From positions 510,888,274-510,952,273 of the forward strand of contig CM046878.1 in assembly GCA_025667525.1 (NCBI GenBank): 64,000 bases of DNA. Reading direction: 5' to 3'. Positions 23,745 through 36,423 of the stretch are shown piece after piece. Position numbers and translations under genes: made by a program. The stretch comes from Glebionis coronaria. Lineage: Eukaryota > Streptophyta > Magnoliopsida > Asterales > Asteraceae. Position 1 is the first letter of the stretch. Each line of letters starts with the position of its first letter. The notes beneath the pieces were generated by a model that had not been told where the DNA came from, did no database searches, and was given only the letters and a program-made list of their open reading frames with translations.

Positions 23745-25479
23745 AAACGGTGTATGTAAACGTAAGCACGTAACATAAAATCCTCCGGTTTAAACGTAGT
23801 CGATGCTACTTCAAGACGTAAATCCAAATTTCTTCCCATAAATGAGTGAGTTCATAATATAACATTAAAATAATGTTTTTAAATAATACGTGAGAATTAA
23901 ATATCAACCATAAATTGACGGATTATCACAACATGACTTAGAATATCAGTCAGATACTTATGCTTTTATTATTAGGTTAATAATCCAGCTTATTTCTATT
24001 TATGGAAACTTTCAATTTTTTTAGAAAATCATTTAAGTAAGGCAACCGGTCTATTTATGGAAACTTTCTATTTTTAGAAACTTATCTATTTTAAGCAGTA
24101 AATCTAATTTTGGAAACTTTCTATTTTTGGAAACTTTATATTTTTGGAAACATCTATTTTTGGAAACTTTCTATTTTTGGTAACTTCCTATTTTTTGAAA
24201 CTTTCTATTTTAGGAAACGTGCTATTTCTAGAAAGTTACTTATTATTACACAACAAGTATAATAATACAATAAATACATGAAATACTTAATCAGAATAGA
24301 CAGAAATACATGAAATACTTAATCAAACCGACAAAATACATGATAAACATAGTATCAAGCTTAAATCAGTAAAAGATGACATGAACATATAAAACAAGCT
24401 AAGACATGATATAAAAACCAGTCACGTACTCAGTAATCACATACCTATACACGTATGTATTTATGTAGCATTAGTGATACCGAATAGGACTCTCTTCCGT
24501 TCGTCTTCTTCGTTCACTGGACTTAAGGTACGAATTCCCCGTCCTTTCAGTATGGACATTCTTTCCTTATTAGGATACTCGTATGCAGCCAACTATTTTC
24601 CTAGTATATGTTTTATATGTTTTGAATTGCTTATGTTAATTAGATACCAAAAGCCATATACATGCATGACCAGTTTCACCTAGTTATGGAGGTACCATAA
24701 CCATAACATTAGAGGCACCAATGTTATGACTCCACCACGACGGAGTGATAGCTCGTGGCGTTCCTTTCAGCTTTTGGCCATATTATTATTATCAGGTGGG
24801 GCGTATGGGTGCATCCTAGTTACATGTTTCAGCAGATTATTCAGTGTGAATGTGGTGTGTGCCTTGCATCCTTCACAATGAGTTGATCCCTCCTACCCAG
24901 ACTTATATTATTTAGAGGCAGCCCCTCTAATAGCATGACGAGGTCACCCCTCTAAGTATTCATGCACGTTGATATTTCATGACCTATATTGGCTAAATGG
25001 TTAATCAGATAAACAGTTTTTACAAGATAAACATGAGGATTTTCAAACTATAAAACCAGTTTTATCAAGTTATACTAGGTTCTCCAGGACATATACATTT
25101 TCGCTGCTATATGTTATTCATGCTTATATTATTCATTTCATGCTTGTATATCCGTTCACTGAGCGTTATGCTCAGTCGTTACTTTCCTTTGCATGTCCCA
25201 AAATGGCAGGTACCCAAGGACAAACTCGAGCAATTGGAGGACATGCATAGGATGGAAGCTACCATAGACTTCTTCTCCTTTTGCCTTCATATACTTATGC
25301 TTGTTTAGTCTATCATTCATTTCATTTACTTTATTATGTTTTGGGCTTATGTTTGGGAACCGATGTTTGATTTCGGTTTTCCCTGTCGTCATGTATGTTT
25401 CACTACATATTACCTTGCATGCTTTGATGACACGCCATAATTACGCGTACCGGTCCACTTATTAAAGTGGGGTGTTTCA
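23745..25479. mobile_element. Older chromovirus LTR fragments
   Basis: 23745-23940 is similar to the end of LTR A (23553-23744), as if A had landed in a related LTR. 24430-25479 reads like the distal half of a plus-strand chromovirus LTR, ending TTAAAGTGGGGTGTTTCA. No primer site follows at 25480, so it may be a 3' LTR end or a truncated copy. No gene is supported. Confidence 0.45.
24001..24236. repeat. Degenerate minisatellite, GGAAACTTTCTATTTTT units
   Basis: About ten imperfect 16-20-bp units built on GGAAACTTTCTATTTTT, clearest at 24055-24235. Likely slippage-derived. Confidence 0.85.
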
Positions 25480-27144
25480 AGGATGGTAGGATAGGTTAAG
25501 TCCAATGATTCTTTCTAAACCAGAGGAATCTTCTCAAGGACATTCCTTAGCTAGAAATAGTAGTCCTTAGGAAAGATGGAGAAAGTTTATGACCGTAGCT
25601 GAATGTCGACCAAGTACTTAAGTTAGCACTGGAACAATCACAACAAGGTGCTAGTTATGACGTATTGGTAAGCATTGAAGGGGTTTAAGAATGAAAAAGA
25701 ATTGTAAAGATAAAGGGTGAAAAGAAAGAAGCCCTCCTTACAACTTAGGTAGAAACCGGGTCAACACATATGCTATTGAGATCATTCTTAATGATGCTCG
25801 ATATTGAAGAAAGACATCTTGGACCCAGTGATGCAATGCACAACCAATCCCGGCTAACCCAGATATCTCTCAAAAGGTATTTGTTTTAATCAAAGGGAGG
25901 CAATGCATTATCTATTGATTTATTCACTCTGAATAAATTGGTATTGAAATGGTGACACTCATCTTCAGCCTCCGATCACTAAAAATCAAAAGTGAACGAT
26001 CGAATCTAGAGCCATTTGAGATCATCAAATATCTCATTAGGACACACTTCCATATTTCATTGCTTCTTCACACTCTGTGAAAAGTAAGAAACATATTAAG
26101 AGTCCTACGAAAATCTTCATGATATTGCCTGAACGTCCGAGTAATACCAAAGTATTTACAATGAAGATGGAAATACTTCTTGAGTGAATATCAAAAGCTC
26201 GTGGTAGCTGACTTGTGCGATTCTTAATGAATCAAACTTGTGATAACTGGAAAGCAATAGTGGTTTAATTCTTAAATGAATTTAAACACGTTCCAAGCCT
26301 CTACGCGATATCTTATTTATCTTGCCAGAACACTCAGAGTGACACCTTAGGGTTTACAATGATGAGTGGAAATCCTTCTAGTTTTAACCTCAAACAGCAC
26401 TTGGTAGGTAACTTGCAAGATTCAATATGAATCAAGCTTGTGACAACTGGAAAGCAACGATGGTGAGATTCTTTAATGAATCAAACTTGTTCCAGGAATC
26501 GGAATTGACGGCTTCTATCTTGCAGATAAATTTTATCCAAATGATTCACTCTTTACGTTCGCAGTCAGCTTTGGACGGTCGAGTAAAGAGAACAGGTTTA
26601 CCCGTAAAATCTTGTTAAGGAGATTTTTAATTAAATCTACCTGTCACAAGTACGATATTTTATATATCGTCCAACGGTCTTCCGACCGGAGGTAAAATGC
26701 TACCGAATTAGAATGAAATGTTCAAAGCCATTTCGTTCGTGTCTACTTATGTTGTGGCATTAAGAAGACGGTGACGTTGCAGTTTCCGAGAAGAAGTCGT
26801 CCCCACATGCTTATATTTTATACTTCAACATATTCAAGAAAGACGAAAAATCAAGTCTTCCGCTATATTAAACTCTGAAGCTTTCAAGAATTACAAAGGT
26901 ATAAGTATGTGGGACATGAAGTCACGAAGAGGCGAAGATCACAAGTGCTGCACAAGATCAAGTCAAGAAATCCATACTCAAGATTGATATTAAAGATCAC
27001 ATCAACATATTCACCAGAAAAAGAAAAAGAAAAGAGAGACGAAGATTGCGAGCTCAAGACAAGAATTGTATGGTAGGTTTATTATTATTGTTGTAACTAG
27101 GGTAATCCCCTTGTACTTTGGAGTGACCTCCCTTAGGCGGAGAT
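25480..27144 (+). mobile_element. 3' internal part of a decayed LTR retroelement
   Basis: Non-coding or fully decayed sequence leading to a polypurine-type GGCGGAGAT and an LTR at 27145. Its right half matches 8040-8754. A block at about 26225-26330 is repeated imperfectly at 26427-26530 (AATCAAACTTGTGATAACTGG and relatives). The 63-codon frame at 26427-26618 has no domain. The left edge and superfamily are uncertain. Confidence 0.45.
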
Positions 27145-27478
27145 TGTTGGAAATATGTTTTACGTATTAGAAAGGATCGGTCACTCCAACAATAGATTTA
27201 GTAGAAGCTCGTAGTTTAGTTTATTTAACATTTATTAAACAAAGCCCAAACCGAGCCCATGAGTTGTATGAGCCGGCGACCCAACATGTAAACCAAGCCC
27301 ACTTTGTGGACTTGGTATAAAATCCCTCTCCTTAGTTGGAGAGGGTGTGGTTCACATTAGTTTTCACATAGTAAAGTGTGTTTTCTTCATACTTTCTCTC
27401 TCTAAGTGTGTGTGTTCTCACCATCTCTCTATCTCTTTCTCTCTCTAGAACATAAGCATAGATTTACAATATCCTACA
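27145..27478 (+). mobile_element. LTR, 334 bp, inserted in the Tat integrase
   Basis: TGTTGGAAATATG to ATATCCTACA. The left side is preceded by a polypurine-like GGCGGAGAT, so this is a 3' LTR in plus orientation. The right side abuts Tat integrase codons at 27479. A CT-rich stretch (27395-27450) precedes the end, as in the related LTR at 8755. Confidence 0.65.
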
Positions 27479-28440
27479 CCTCCGTTACTATGTAAGGTCC
27501 TTCCTACTTGGGTCCCAGCTTGCCCGTATTTTCTGCGCGATTAGCTGCATTCGCGCGGTATACAAAGTCTCCTGGTCTGAAAATAGTTTTTCGCACCCTA
27601 GCGTCGTAATATCCCTTCATTCTTGACTTTGCCCTAGCTTCGTTGATCGCTGCCAATTCACGTCTCTCATCAATTATGTCTAGATTCAGCCTTAACTCAT
27701 CATCATTCGTAATCATGTCGACTTCTGTTGTGCGAAGTGTAGGCAATCCTATTTCAGTTGGGATGACTGCTTCCGTCCCGTATGTTAGGGCAAAGGGGGT
27801 ATCCCTCGTCACAGTTTTTATCATGGTGCGATGTGCCCATAACACATGTGATAATTCATCAACCCACTTCTTATTTTCCTCACCAAGTCGAGCTTTTATG
27901 CCATCTCCCCGGCTCCTATTCGCTCTCTTGACCAAACCATTAGTCTGTGGTGGGCTACCTATGTGAATTGTTGGTGTATGTTGTTTTTTGCGCACCAATA
28001 TTTAAATGGGTTTTCGGCGAACTGTTTTCCGTTGTCGGAGACAATTTATCCTGGTAGTCCGAAACGACACAATATATTATCCCAAACGAACCTTTTCACT
28101 TGGTTTCCCGTTATCGTTGCTACTGCCTTGGCTTCAATCCATCTTGTGAAGTAATCCATTGCCACTATTAGGAACTTGATTCCCCCTACTACCACAGGAA
28201 AGGGTCCTCAAATATCGACCCCCACTTGTAAAATGGCCAAGGGGAGGTAATGGGTGTTAACTCTTCCTGGGCTTGACGATGTACTGGTCTATGCACTTGG
28301 CAGTCATTGCACTTTAAGATGAGTGTCTGCACGCCCCTATGCATGGTTGGCCAATAGTATCCACTGCGTAATGCTTGTGCCAATACTGATCTAGGGCCCG
28401 CGTGCATGCCGTAGGATCCCTCGTGTATCTCATTTATCAC
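27479..28440 (-). pseudogene. pol: Tat integrase remnant
   Basis: 28440-28189 carries the zinc-binding start (HEGSYGMHAG, YYWPTM, CNDCQVH). 27998-27504 carries the core end (NGLVKRANRS, LWAHRT, TPFALTYGTEAVIP) and the beginning of the C-terminal module (KLGPKxEGPY). The catalytic middle (28000-28188) is out of frame. An insertion truncates the C-terminus at 27479. Confidence 0.85.
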
Positions 28441-28741
28441 GTACTGCGCCTGCTATGGCCCTACGCATCTTAACCATGGCTGAAGAAAATTTCGCTTATA
28501 CAGAACTCCATCTCGAACCTCAAACTATCTTGAGCGTCTCCGTATTTGCCGCGCCTCAGTCTCGTCCGACGAGAGTACTTCGTTTGTTAGGTATTCAATG
28601 ATCGGTGTCATCCATGTATGGCCTATTTCCTCTATGACCGATGCGATCTCATTATCCTTTGTTGACTTGTCCTTAAGAATTTCTACTAGAACATGTTTAG
28701 ACAGGTGTACAAAGCTAGTAGATGCTATCTTAATAAGGGCG

Positions 28742-29409
28742 TCAGCCTTCTTGTGACCTCGCCTTTTGCAGGTATTGTATCATGTTTTCCTCCTTTGCCT
28801 CATATTCGCCTAGTATATGGTTCGCCACTAAGCCGGAATCCACATTTCCTTCCGTGTTACGCGCGCCTGTTCGCGTGTCAATTCTCAACCTAGCTATGAG
28901 TGCTTCGTATTCTGCTTCATTGTTCGTGGCTGTGAATTTGAAAAGTAGCGCATAAGTGAACTCCATACCTTCGAGATTGGTTAGAATGAGACCTGCGCCA
29001 AATCCGTCTATGCAGGAGGACCCATCAGTGAATAAGACCCACCGTTCATGGTCATCTTCATCCTGCGTGGGCGTCTGTTCGCCCTCTTATGTCTTTTCAA
29101 TGATGAAATCTGCTAGGACTTGCCCTTTGACAGAATTGCGTGGTCTGTACGTGATGTTGTGTTCTCCTAAGAGAACACTCCATTTTTTAACCGACCTGCA
29201 ACATATAGCTTTGATATTATCTACTTTATTGGTTGGTCTGTGATTACTGCCACAGGATGCGCTTGGAAGTATCGTCGTAATCTCATTGCCGCGAACACCA
29301 GCGGGAGTACCAGCTTCTCCATTAATGTATAATTCAACTCTGAGTTTTGCAGCACCCTGCTTATAAAGTATACATGTGTTTGGATTTTCTCCCTATCCAA
29401 CATTAGCAT
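28742..29409 (-). pseudogene. pol: Tat RNase H pair remnant
   Basis: 29409-29221 is the end of the standard RNase H (YFISRVLQNSELNYT, YFQAHPVAVITDQP). 28966-28742 matches the start of the extra RNase H with its NNEAEYEALI motif containing the catalytic Glu. Broken frames separate the two. Confidence 0.8.
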
Positions 29410-29503
29410 TGCGCTAATTGCCCATGCGTGGCTGAAAGGTATATTATCAATTCCTCTTTTGGCCGAGGTGCGACCAGCATTGGGAGTATCGCTAGACGCT
29501 CCT

Positions 29504-30529
29504 TTAGTTCCTCGAAGGCCTTCTCTGCTTCATTTTTCTAGTAAAATCTCCCTTCTTCATGCACTTCTTGAGTGTTTTAAATATGGGAAGCGACTTCTCT
29601 GCAGATTTATACAGTAACCTATTTAACCTGGCTAGTTTTCCGTTTAGTGACTGTACTTCCTTCTTTGTTCTCGAGCTTTGCTGTATGACTGCGTCTGTCT
29701 TCTCTGGGTAAGGTTTAATGCCACTAGGGTCTATCATGTATCCTAGAAACATTCCCTCGGTGGCTCCGAATGTACACTTTTTTGGGTTTAACTTCATGTT
29801 TATCCTTTTATGCGTGGAGAATGTCTCATCTATGTCGCGGATTAGCTCATCCTCCGTGTGGCTTTTTATGACCAAGTCATCCATATATACCTTCAGATTT
29901 CTCCCAACTTGGATCTCGAAGGCCTTATCTACCAGCCGTTAATATGTAGCTCCCGTGTTCTTGAGTTCAAATGGCATTTTCGTGTAGCAGTACACTCCCT
30001 GGCTGGTGTGGAATGATGTTTTCTCCTCATCCTGCTCTGCCATTTGTATCTGGTGGTACCCTTATGTGTCCAGGAATCATTTGAAATGATATTCGCACAA
30101 CGATTCCACTTTCTAGTCTATCTCTGGAAGGGATAGCAGTCCTGGGGGCAGGCTTTATTGAGATCTGTAAAGTCGACACACATGCGCCAAGTGCCATAGT
30201 GATTTTTAACCATGACTGGATAGAACAACCAATCATGATAGTAGACTTCTCGCATGATCCTTGCGTCTACCAATTTTTTCACTTCATCTAGTATTGCTTT
30301 ACTATGCTCTGGGGCTTGTCCCCTTTTTTTCTGGCGAACTGGTGTGTAATCTTCTCGGATTTGCAACATGTGTTCGGCTATTGATCGTTGCACCCCCGTC
30401 ATATCCTTTGGCTGCCATGCAAATACGTCCAATTTTTTTTAGAAGTCGGCACATATCTGATCTGCACTTGTCGGATAATTTTCCTCCGATCGTTATCTCT
30501 TGATCCAGATATTCTGGGTGGACTACCAC
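29504..30529 (-). pseudogene. pol: Tat reverse transcriptase remnant
   Basis: 30432-30118 has MDVFAW, the AILDEVKKLVDARIMRE block and WRMCVDFTDLNKACPQD. 29884-29504 starts at the catalytic YMDDLVIKS and continues through LNPKKCTFG and FLGYMI. The DD pair survives. Stops and shifts lie between 30118 and 29885. Confidence 0.88.
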
Positions 30530-30571
30530 CTTTAGGTTTGGCGGTGAGCTTTCTTTTTTCTCTGCTGTAAT

Positions 30572-31123
30572 TTAGGGAGGCGCAGCGATTGTATTACACT
30601 CTGCGGGTGGTACAGACGTGTTAAAGATCGTAACAATTCCTCCCTCTACTGGAAACTTCATCATGCCGTGAGCTGTGAAGGGTACTTCTCGCATTGCTAA
30701 GATGGTTGGTTTCCCAATTATTCCGTTGTATTGTGACGGCGATCGTATTATTAGGAAATTCATTGAGACTTTTGTCGAGTGTTCATTATTCCCTATTTTG
30801 TCCATTAATTTTAGCTGGCCTAGAAGCCATACTGCTTCTCCGCTAAAGCCAATAAGTGGCGATGTCACCGGTATCATTTGATTTTTTATCTGCGGTCTTA
30901 GTTTTGAGAAGCAATGCTCGTACATGATCTCCGCCGATGACACCTCATCGACGTACATGCGGTGAATAGTATGATCGTCGATACTTATTTCTATCATTAT
31001 TGGGCCATCTGCCACAGTGCTTGTGGTGAGAGATGGGAAGGAGATATCCTTTCCTTTGGAAATCTTCTGGCTCACCTTTTGCTTTGTCCTTCGTTTCCAA
31101 GACTGTACCATATATACAACCAT
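30572..31123 (-). pseudogene. pol: Tat protease remnant
   Basis: A 183-codon stretch with the Tat protease layout: HRMYVD at residues 54-59, YEHCF, GFSGEAVW, then YNGIIGKPTI. The active-site loop reads DEVSS from D59 where DGGAS is usual, so the triad is damaged even though the frame is open. Confidence 0.8.
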
Positions 31124-31456
31124 GTTTGTTGATTTTTGGTTTTCATTTTTTGCGGCCTCCTTGACAAGGTTTTGTTACTTCCCTTCTTTTACCAAGTTTT
31201 CAATATGCCTTTGTAATTGGATGCATTCATTCGTGGCATGCCCCTTCTCTCCATGATACTCGCAGTGTCTACTACCTGCGCGCCCTTCGAGAGGAGTAAT
31301 CATCGGTGGGGGTTTCAGGAAATCTGCGCCTTCTGATGCGAGGATTTCTTTCGGAGTTAATTTCAGCGGTGTGAATTGGATCTGGAAACTGTTCCTTCGT
31401 CCTTCTTTTTGGGTCTCTTAGTTATCAAGACTCTAGGATTTGTTCCTTAGATTGTT

Positions 31457-32596
31457 CTATCTGTTGGACATATCTCGAGATTTATAGCTGGAGATATTTT
31501 GCGTGATATCCATGGCTGCTGACTCTCCTTGTACGAAAGACCTTACTCGCCGCATTACCCCGAATGTTTCCGGAGTCCTCTCGTTCAACTTTTGTATTAA
31601 GTCTTTGTTGTTTATTGCTTCCGTAAAGTAAGATACCTTTAGGATCTCCGGGCATTCCTTTATCTGGAGACATTCGCCCTTGAAGCACTCTAGAAAGTCT
31701 TCCATTCATTCCCTTGGTGTTGCTTGACTCTAGCCAATGATACGGTGCTCCTGTCGTTTCTTTTTTGCTGGATATAATTCCTTTTGAATGCCTTTCGCAA
31801 TACTTCAAATCCATTCATTGTTCGTGAGGGTAGCATGTCGACCCAATTTCGTGTGTTTCCTACAAGTGTAGAATTGAACATATTGCACCATACGGGTTCA
31901 GGCCATTATTTAATCCATTCTTGTGACTCGAAGACCTTTAAATTATCTTCTGGGTCTGTGGTTCCATCATATGTTTTGACGTTTGTCGGCATGCAACGCC
32001 TCATTGTATCGGGAAAATATTGTATTCATTCTGTAAGGGCATTATTTTTTGCCCTTCTTCATGGTTGTGAAAAGTTTTTGTCTTTTCGTTTGTGTAACTA
32101 GGAGTCTAGGAGGCATACCCTTTGCCTTCTGAGTTTTCTGGGGAGGGATACTTATACCCCTATTTCGCGTGGCAATCATCGTCCGAATCAGAAGCTAATG
32201 TGTGTGGGTAGCCCGCGTTGCACCTTCCACCTGTTCTGATCCGTTGATCTTTCAAGTACTTGGTGGTAAGTGGGAGCAGGGCTCGCTAGATTTTTGCTAC
32301 ATACTCCTCCATTGCTCGCACTTTTGGAGCGGTTATCTCCTCACCACCCATTGACGTGAGGGATGACCTCCTATTCGCTTTGTTAGGAGGGGCTGGGCTG
32401 ATTCCTGGTCCTCTCCGGCCTCCCCTATAGCAGGCAGGGGGGTTGCGAATAGTGAGCTCGCTCCTTGAAGAGGTGCATTAACTGCATCACGGCTGTTTGC
32501 TTCGCTGATGGAACCAGGGGTGTCGCCCATGGATCTGATCTGGTCGTCGATCGTAGTCGATCTTCGTCCGTCTCCTTTCGCACCGTTTTTCATCAT
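31457..32596 (-). pseudogene. gag: Tat gag remnant
   Basis: 32596-32333 looks like the Gag N-terminus (MMKNGAKGD, acidic linker). 31881-31457 in three overlapping frames carries capsid-like pieces, including LPSRTMNGFEVLRKAF and YFTEAINNKDLIQKL. At least two shifts break it. Confidence 0.65.
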
Positions 32597-32613
32597 GTTG
32601 AGAGTTTAGTGTA

Positions 32614-32635
32614 GGTTTCCACAGATGGCATCAAC
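32614..32635 (-). other. Tat primer-binding site, degenerate
   Basis: The minus strand reads TTGATGCCATCTGTGGAAACC next to the LTR. It keeps the CTGTGG core of the usual Tat site (TGGCGCCGTCTGTGGG) with several changes, mostly C to T or G to A. Confidence 0.65.
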
Positions 32636-32636
32636 T

Positions 32637-33213
32637 TGTTGATACAAATTTTGGATGGACCGAGCTAGACTCGAATTAGGCTTAATTCGGGGTATTGTGG
32701 ATTCTAGCTCTTGCACCAAGTGAAACTTGTTTGAAGACCCTGCACACTAAAAAGAGACACTTTTAGGCTTACCGTGGGTTTGTGACCCACGATTAGACTC
32801 CAGCGTGAGAGTAAGTAATCGATTTTAGTATATAAGGGTTTAGAGTATTGTGTGTATCGTCTCTTTGTGGAACCCCGAGGGTTCCTTTTATACCCGAGAG
32901 AGTCCTGGTGGGCTCTACTACTCTTGCGGCCTAAGGAAAAGATAATGACCCAAAATAGCTTGATACTTATCGCATAACTAAGGTAAGTGTATATCTCGTT
33001 CCCTTAGGCCAATATAACTATAATATAGGTTATATTCTATCTAATCTTGTCGTGCTACGACGAGGACTTGGTTAAGTAATTATCCAACATGCGACATTGG
33101 TATACCTGGCCTCATGGGCCTTGCGCGCTGCGTAGTAACAATCCATACCCAATGGATCTGGGTAGTACCCGTGGGTCGGATTATGCAACCCGAATAGGGA
33201 CTATACGTCATCA
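32637..33213 (-). mobile_element. 5' LTR of the Tat element
   Basis: 577 bp, TGTTGATAC to CGTCATCA on the plus strand, the same ends as the solo LTR at 8849. It stops exactly where SIRE-type Copia gag text begins. Confidence 0.85.
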
Positions 33214-33925
33214 GCAACTCAGACAACAGCAAACACTAACTCGATTCAGAGATGAACCCTCAAACTCCTCACATTATAGATACAAGACACAATTCACAAG
33301 GGCTTGTGAGTTATGTGGTCTAAACAACCATCTCACTGAAACTTAACTTAAAGTGATTTATTGTACCAAATGTGAGAGAACTAATCATCGCACTTGTGAA
33401 CATACTGAGTATATGCTTTCTAAAACTAGTGCTGATGCTCATAACACTGGGGCATCTCATTCCAGGCGAAACATGCCTTTCCCATCATGTGTTCATTGTG
33501 GTATGAACAATCATCATTCAAAGGATTGCCACTATTACCCTACATGCAACATCTGTGGAAGTTGTGACCATGACACCCATGGACATAATCGAGTAATCTC
33601 TCTCAGAAGAGGCATCATATCAAGGAACCTAAACTCTATTACCAAATGTTTTGAAACATATGGAAGCAATGTCTACACTACATCTGATCACAATCATATA
33701 GAGTTGTTCAAAAGAGGTGAAGCCCTTTAGGCTAAAAAGGCAAATGCTGTTCAAGCCTCTCATTACTCTTCTGATCAATCATATTCAACATCCTCATCAA
33801 AAGGACCTTTCAGATCTAGAACACCTTCTAGATTTAAGACACCCGCCCATCAAAGGTGGGTTTCTAAACAAAACTGACCATTTCCTTAACTTCTGTAGTG
33901 TGATCTCAAGAAGCCTATTTAGTAC
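33214..33925 (+). pseudogene. gag: SIRE-type Gag C-terminus
   Basis: A run of Cys/His clusters: CELCGLNNH, CTKCERTNH, CVHCGMNNH and CNICGSCDHD. A conserved HGHNRVISLRRG stretch, a TCGSNV-like motif and RWVSKQN follow. Stops include TAA at 33344 and TAG at 33728 (CAG expected). The N-terminal half is missing. Confidence 0.85.
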
Positions 33926-34286
33926 ATGGATAGTGGTTCCTCAAGGCATATGACTGGAACCAAAATTCATCTACACAAGTATAAGGAGGGACTAGGTCCT
34001 AAAGTAGTATTTGGTGATAACTCATCAGCCTCTACTAAAGGATTTGGTTCAGTTAAATGCAATGGTATAGTTTTTTCAAGGGTAACATATGTCAATCGAT
34101 GGAATCATAACCTCATCAGCATCAGTCAACTTTGTGATGCAAAATACCTAGTCCTATTTGATGATGTGAAAGGTACAATCTTCAATTCCAATCATGAAAT
34201 TGTGATGATTGCTCCCAGAGTCAAAGATGTTTATGTCATGAACATGAACTCTACTCAGGAGACATGCTTCTTTGCTAGAGCCTAAA
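33926..34286 (+). pseudogene. pol: SIRE-type Copia protease
   Basis: Starts at YMDSGSSRHMTG, the Copia aspartic protease active site. GPKVVFGDNSSA, HNLISISQLCD and a final frame to 34285 follow. The Trp expected just before the site is a TAG stop (TGG to TAG). Confidence 0.88.
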
Positions 34287-35000
34287 ATATCACCAATTGG
34301 CTTTGGCATAAGAGGCTCTCACATCATAACTTCAAAACAATCACTCAACTGGCAAAACAAAATCTTGTTATTGGTCTCCCTTCACTTGTTTACTCTAAGG
34401 ACAAACTATGCTCAGCATGTGAAAAAGGGAAGCATCATAGAGCCAATTTTAAAATAAAACAAACTTTATCAATGAAAGAAACTCTTCATCTACTTAACAT
34501 GAACTTGTTTGGCCCAGTATCACCTAGGGCCATTTGTCATGAAAAATATACACTTGCCATTGTTGATGAGTACTCTAGGTACACATGGGTATATTTTCTG
34601 ACAAAGAAAAGCAATGCACCAGATGTCATCTAGATGAAAATCAAAATGACACTCATGTCAAATAATTTAGAATAGACAATGGGAATGAATTCAGAAATCA
34701 TACACTGATCAAGTTCTGTGATGACAAAGGAATATCAAAAAATTTCTCATCACCTTACACACCTGAACAAAATAGTGTGGCTGAAAAAGGAACATAACTT
34801 TGATTGAAGCAGTAAGAACAATGCCCTATGGATCTGTTCTCTCTAAACATTTTTGGACTAATTGTGTAGCCACTACTTGCTACACTCAAAATAAATCCAT
34901 AATTGTGAAGAGACACATGAAGAAACCCTATGAATCTTCGGGGGGAGAATTCCAAACATCACATTCTTACATGTGTTTGGGTGGCTAGTATTCATTCACA
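34287..35000 (+). pseudogene. pol: SIRE-type Copia integrase
   Basis: GAG-pre-integrase and zinc finger (LWHKRLSHHN, CSACEKGKHH) then the core (IVDEYSRYTWVYFL, NGNEF, TPEQNSVAEK). The first catalytic Asp of the expected MDLFGPV is Asn (AAC at 34502-34504), so the enzyme would be dead even without the stops after 34630. Confidence 0.85.
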
Positions 35001-35689
35001 ATCACAAGCATCACCTTGGTAAGTTTGATGAAAAATCTGATGATGGTTACTTCCTTAGATACTCACTAGTATCTAAATAATATAGAGTCTTCAACACAAT
35101 AAGACAATGTATTGAAGAAACCTTTCATATCACCTTCAATGAAAGATCTGAAGCTCTCAAGTTTACAAACCCATCAGTTGATGAACTTCATATTCATGAA
35201 TCTTACAACTATCCATCTGATGAATTTCAACACTATGAGCCTTCTCAGAGATATCAAACAAACAGTCTAGTTCCTCATATTGAACCATTTGAAGATATGA
35301 CAAGTCCTACCAAAGGATATCCTCTAGTATCTAATACCGATGGCTGTCAATCATGGGATTAATGATCAGTCTCAAAATGACCAAAATGATTAGTCTCAAA
35401 ATGATCAAAATGATCAAGTCTCAAAAAATGATCAACAAGCTCAAACAAATGATCAAAATGAGTAGTCAAATGAAGCTACAAGTGAACAACCTGAGCCTTG
35501 TGTTCAAAACTCTCCAATTGTCTCAAGAGAACTAGGTCTTGGAGATTCCCCTTCTGAACAAGAAGATAGTCATCAAATGATTGAACCTTTGTCTATGGAA
35601 TATCCTTCAGTTGACACTAGAGATCGTCCAATTCCAATTCCATGTCATGGACTTCCTAGTTCTAGCTCTTATCATGATTATAATGCAAG
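35001..35689 (+). pseudogene. pol: SIRE-type linker between integrase and RT
   Basis: Readable in pieces: a capsule ending in ITFNERSEALKF, then a low-complexity Asn-Asp-Gln repeat at 35355-35460 built from AATGATCAAAATGATCA units. The frame breaks at several stops. Ends at the SIRE-b LTR (35690). Confidence 0.7.
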
Positions 35690-36423
35690 TGATGCCTAAA
35701 AACATTATTAGTGTTAACTAATCTTTCTTAGTTTTGATCACAACAAACTATACAACACATTTAGTGTAAAACATAAAACGAATTATGTAACTAACATTAT
35801 CATCAAGGTAATAATCATATCACTAACCTTTCTTAATCATACTTAGTGATCATCAAAGTCATTATCCTTAAAACTCACTTTAGTTAATATGACAAAAGAT
35901 TTTTTAATAAACTTTCTTTTTAAGAAAATGTTTTATTAAAATGGAAAATGAAAACTTGAAAATAACATATTCCATATGCTATTAGAATATCCATTGAAGG
36001 CTTAAAATACCTTAGATATTCCTACCCTACTAACAGACAAAAAACGGAGAGTAGTCTAGGGGCGGAACCTTAAGTAGCTAGGCGGTTCCCTAGCGATAAG
36101 GAACTGCCGGGCTAGATAAGGTACCACGCCCAGATAGCCGTCTTACATTGTCTCCTTTAAATAGTGGATCAAATCTCATTTCTAACAAGCCTCTCTGGAC
36201 GTTTTCCTCAGCCCCTTTCTCTTTTCTATAGCATAATCATTAGTAAATGATCACTTAATATGTTAAGTATGTTTACATATGATAATCCTCTTGATCCCCT
36301 ACTTTACCTTGTCCAAAGAGAAGATCACTCACTCACTAGTGTTGTGACAAAGATGAATCCATGAGCTAGTCATATTCATCATGATACACTTTTTGTTTTA
36401 TGTTAATACATTGTATTTATGAA

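Larger units (their letters stand above)
27479..33213 (-). mobile_element. Decayed Ty3/gypsy Tat-lineage element
   Basis: Antisense element with its 5' LTR at 32637-33213, primer site, then relics of gag, protease, RT, RNase H, a second (archaeal-type) RNase H and integrase in that order. The second RNase H between RNase H and integrase defines the Tat lineage. The 3' end is missing, cut by the LTR-bearing insertion ending at 27478. Frames change often, so no product can be made. Its LTR family is also represented by the solo LTR at 8849. Confidence 0.85.
33214..35689 (+). mobile_element. SIRE/Maximus-type Copia fragment (SIRE-a), decayed
   Basis: Plus-strand Copia internal fragment: Gag zinc knuckles, protease, integrase and the start of the linker before RT. 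It is truncated on the left by the Tat LTR and on the right by a second SIRE-type LTR. RT is absent. Many stops. Confidence 0.85.

Noticed and set aside
24001..24236. CRISPR-like array
   Set aside because: Units are short, degenerate and lack unique spacers; this is eukaryotic minisatellite sequence.
27643..27966. 107-codon plus-strand frame
   Set aside because: Exact shadow of the Tat integrase on the minus strand, which has clear motifs.
33089..33213. Copia Gag start at 33089
   Set aside because: 33089-33213 lies in the Tat LTR. Copia Gag text begins only at 33214.
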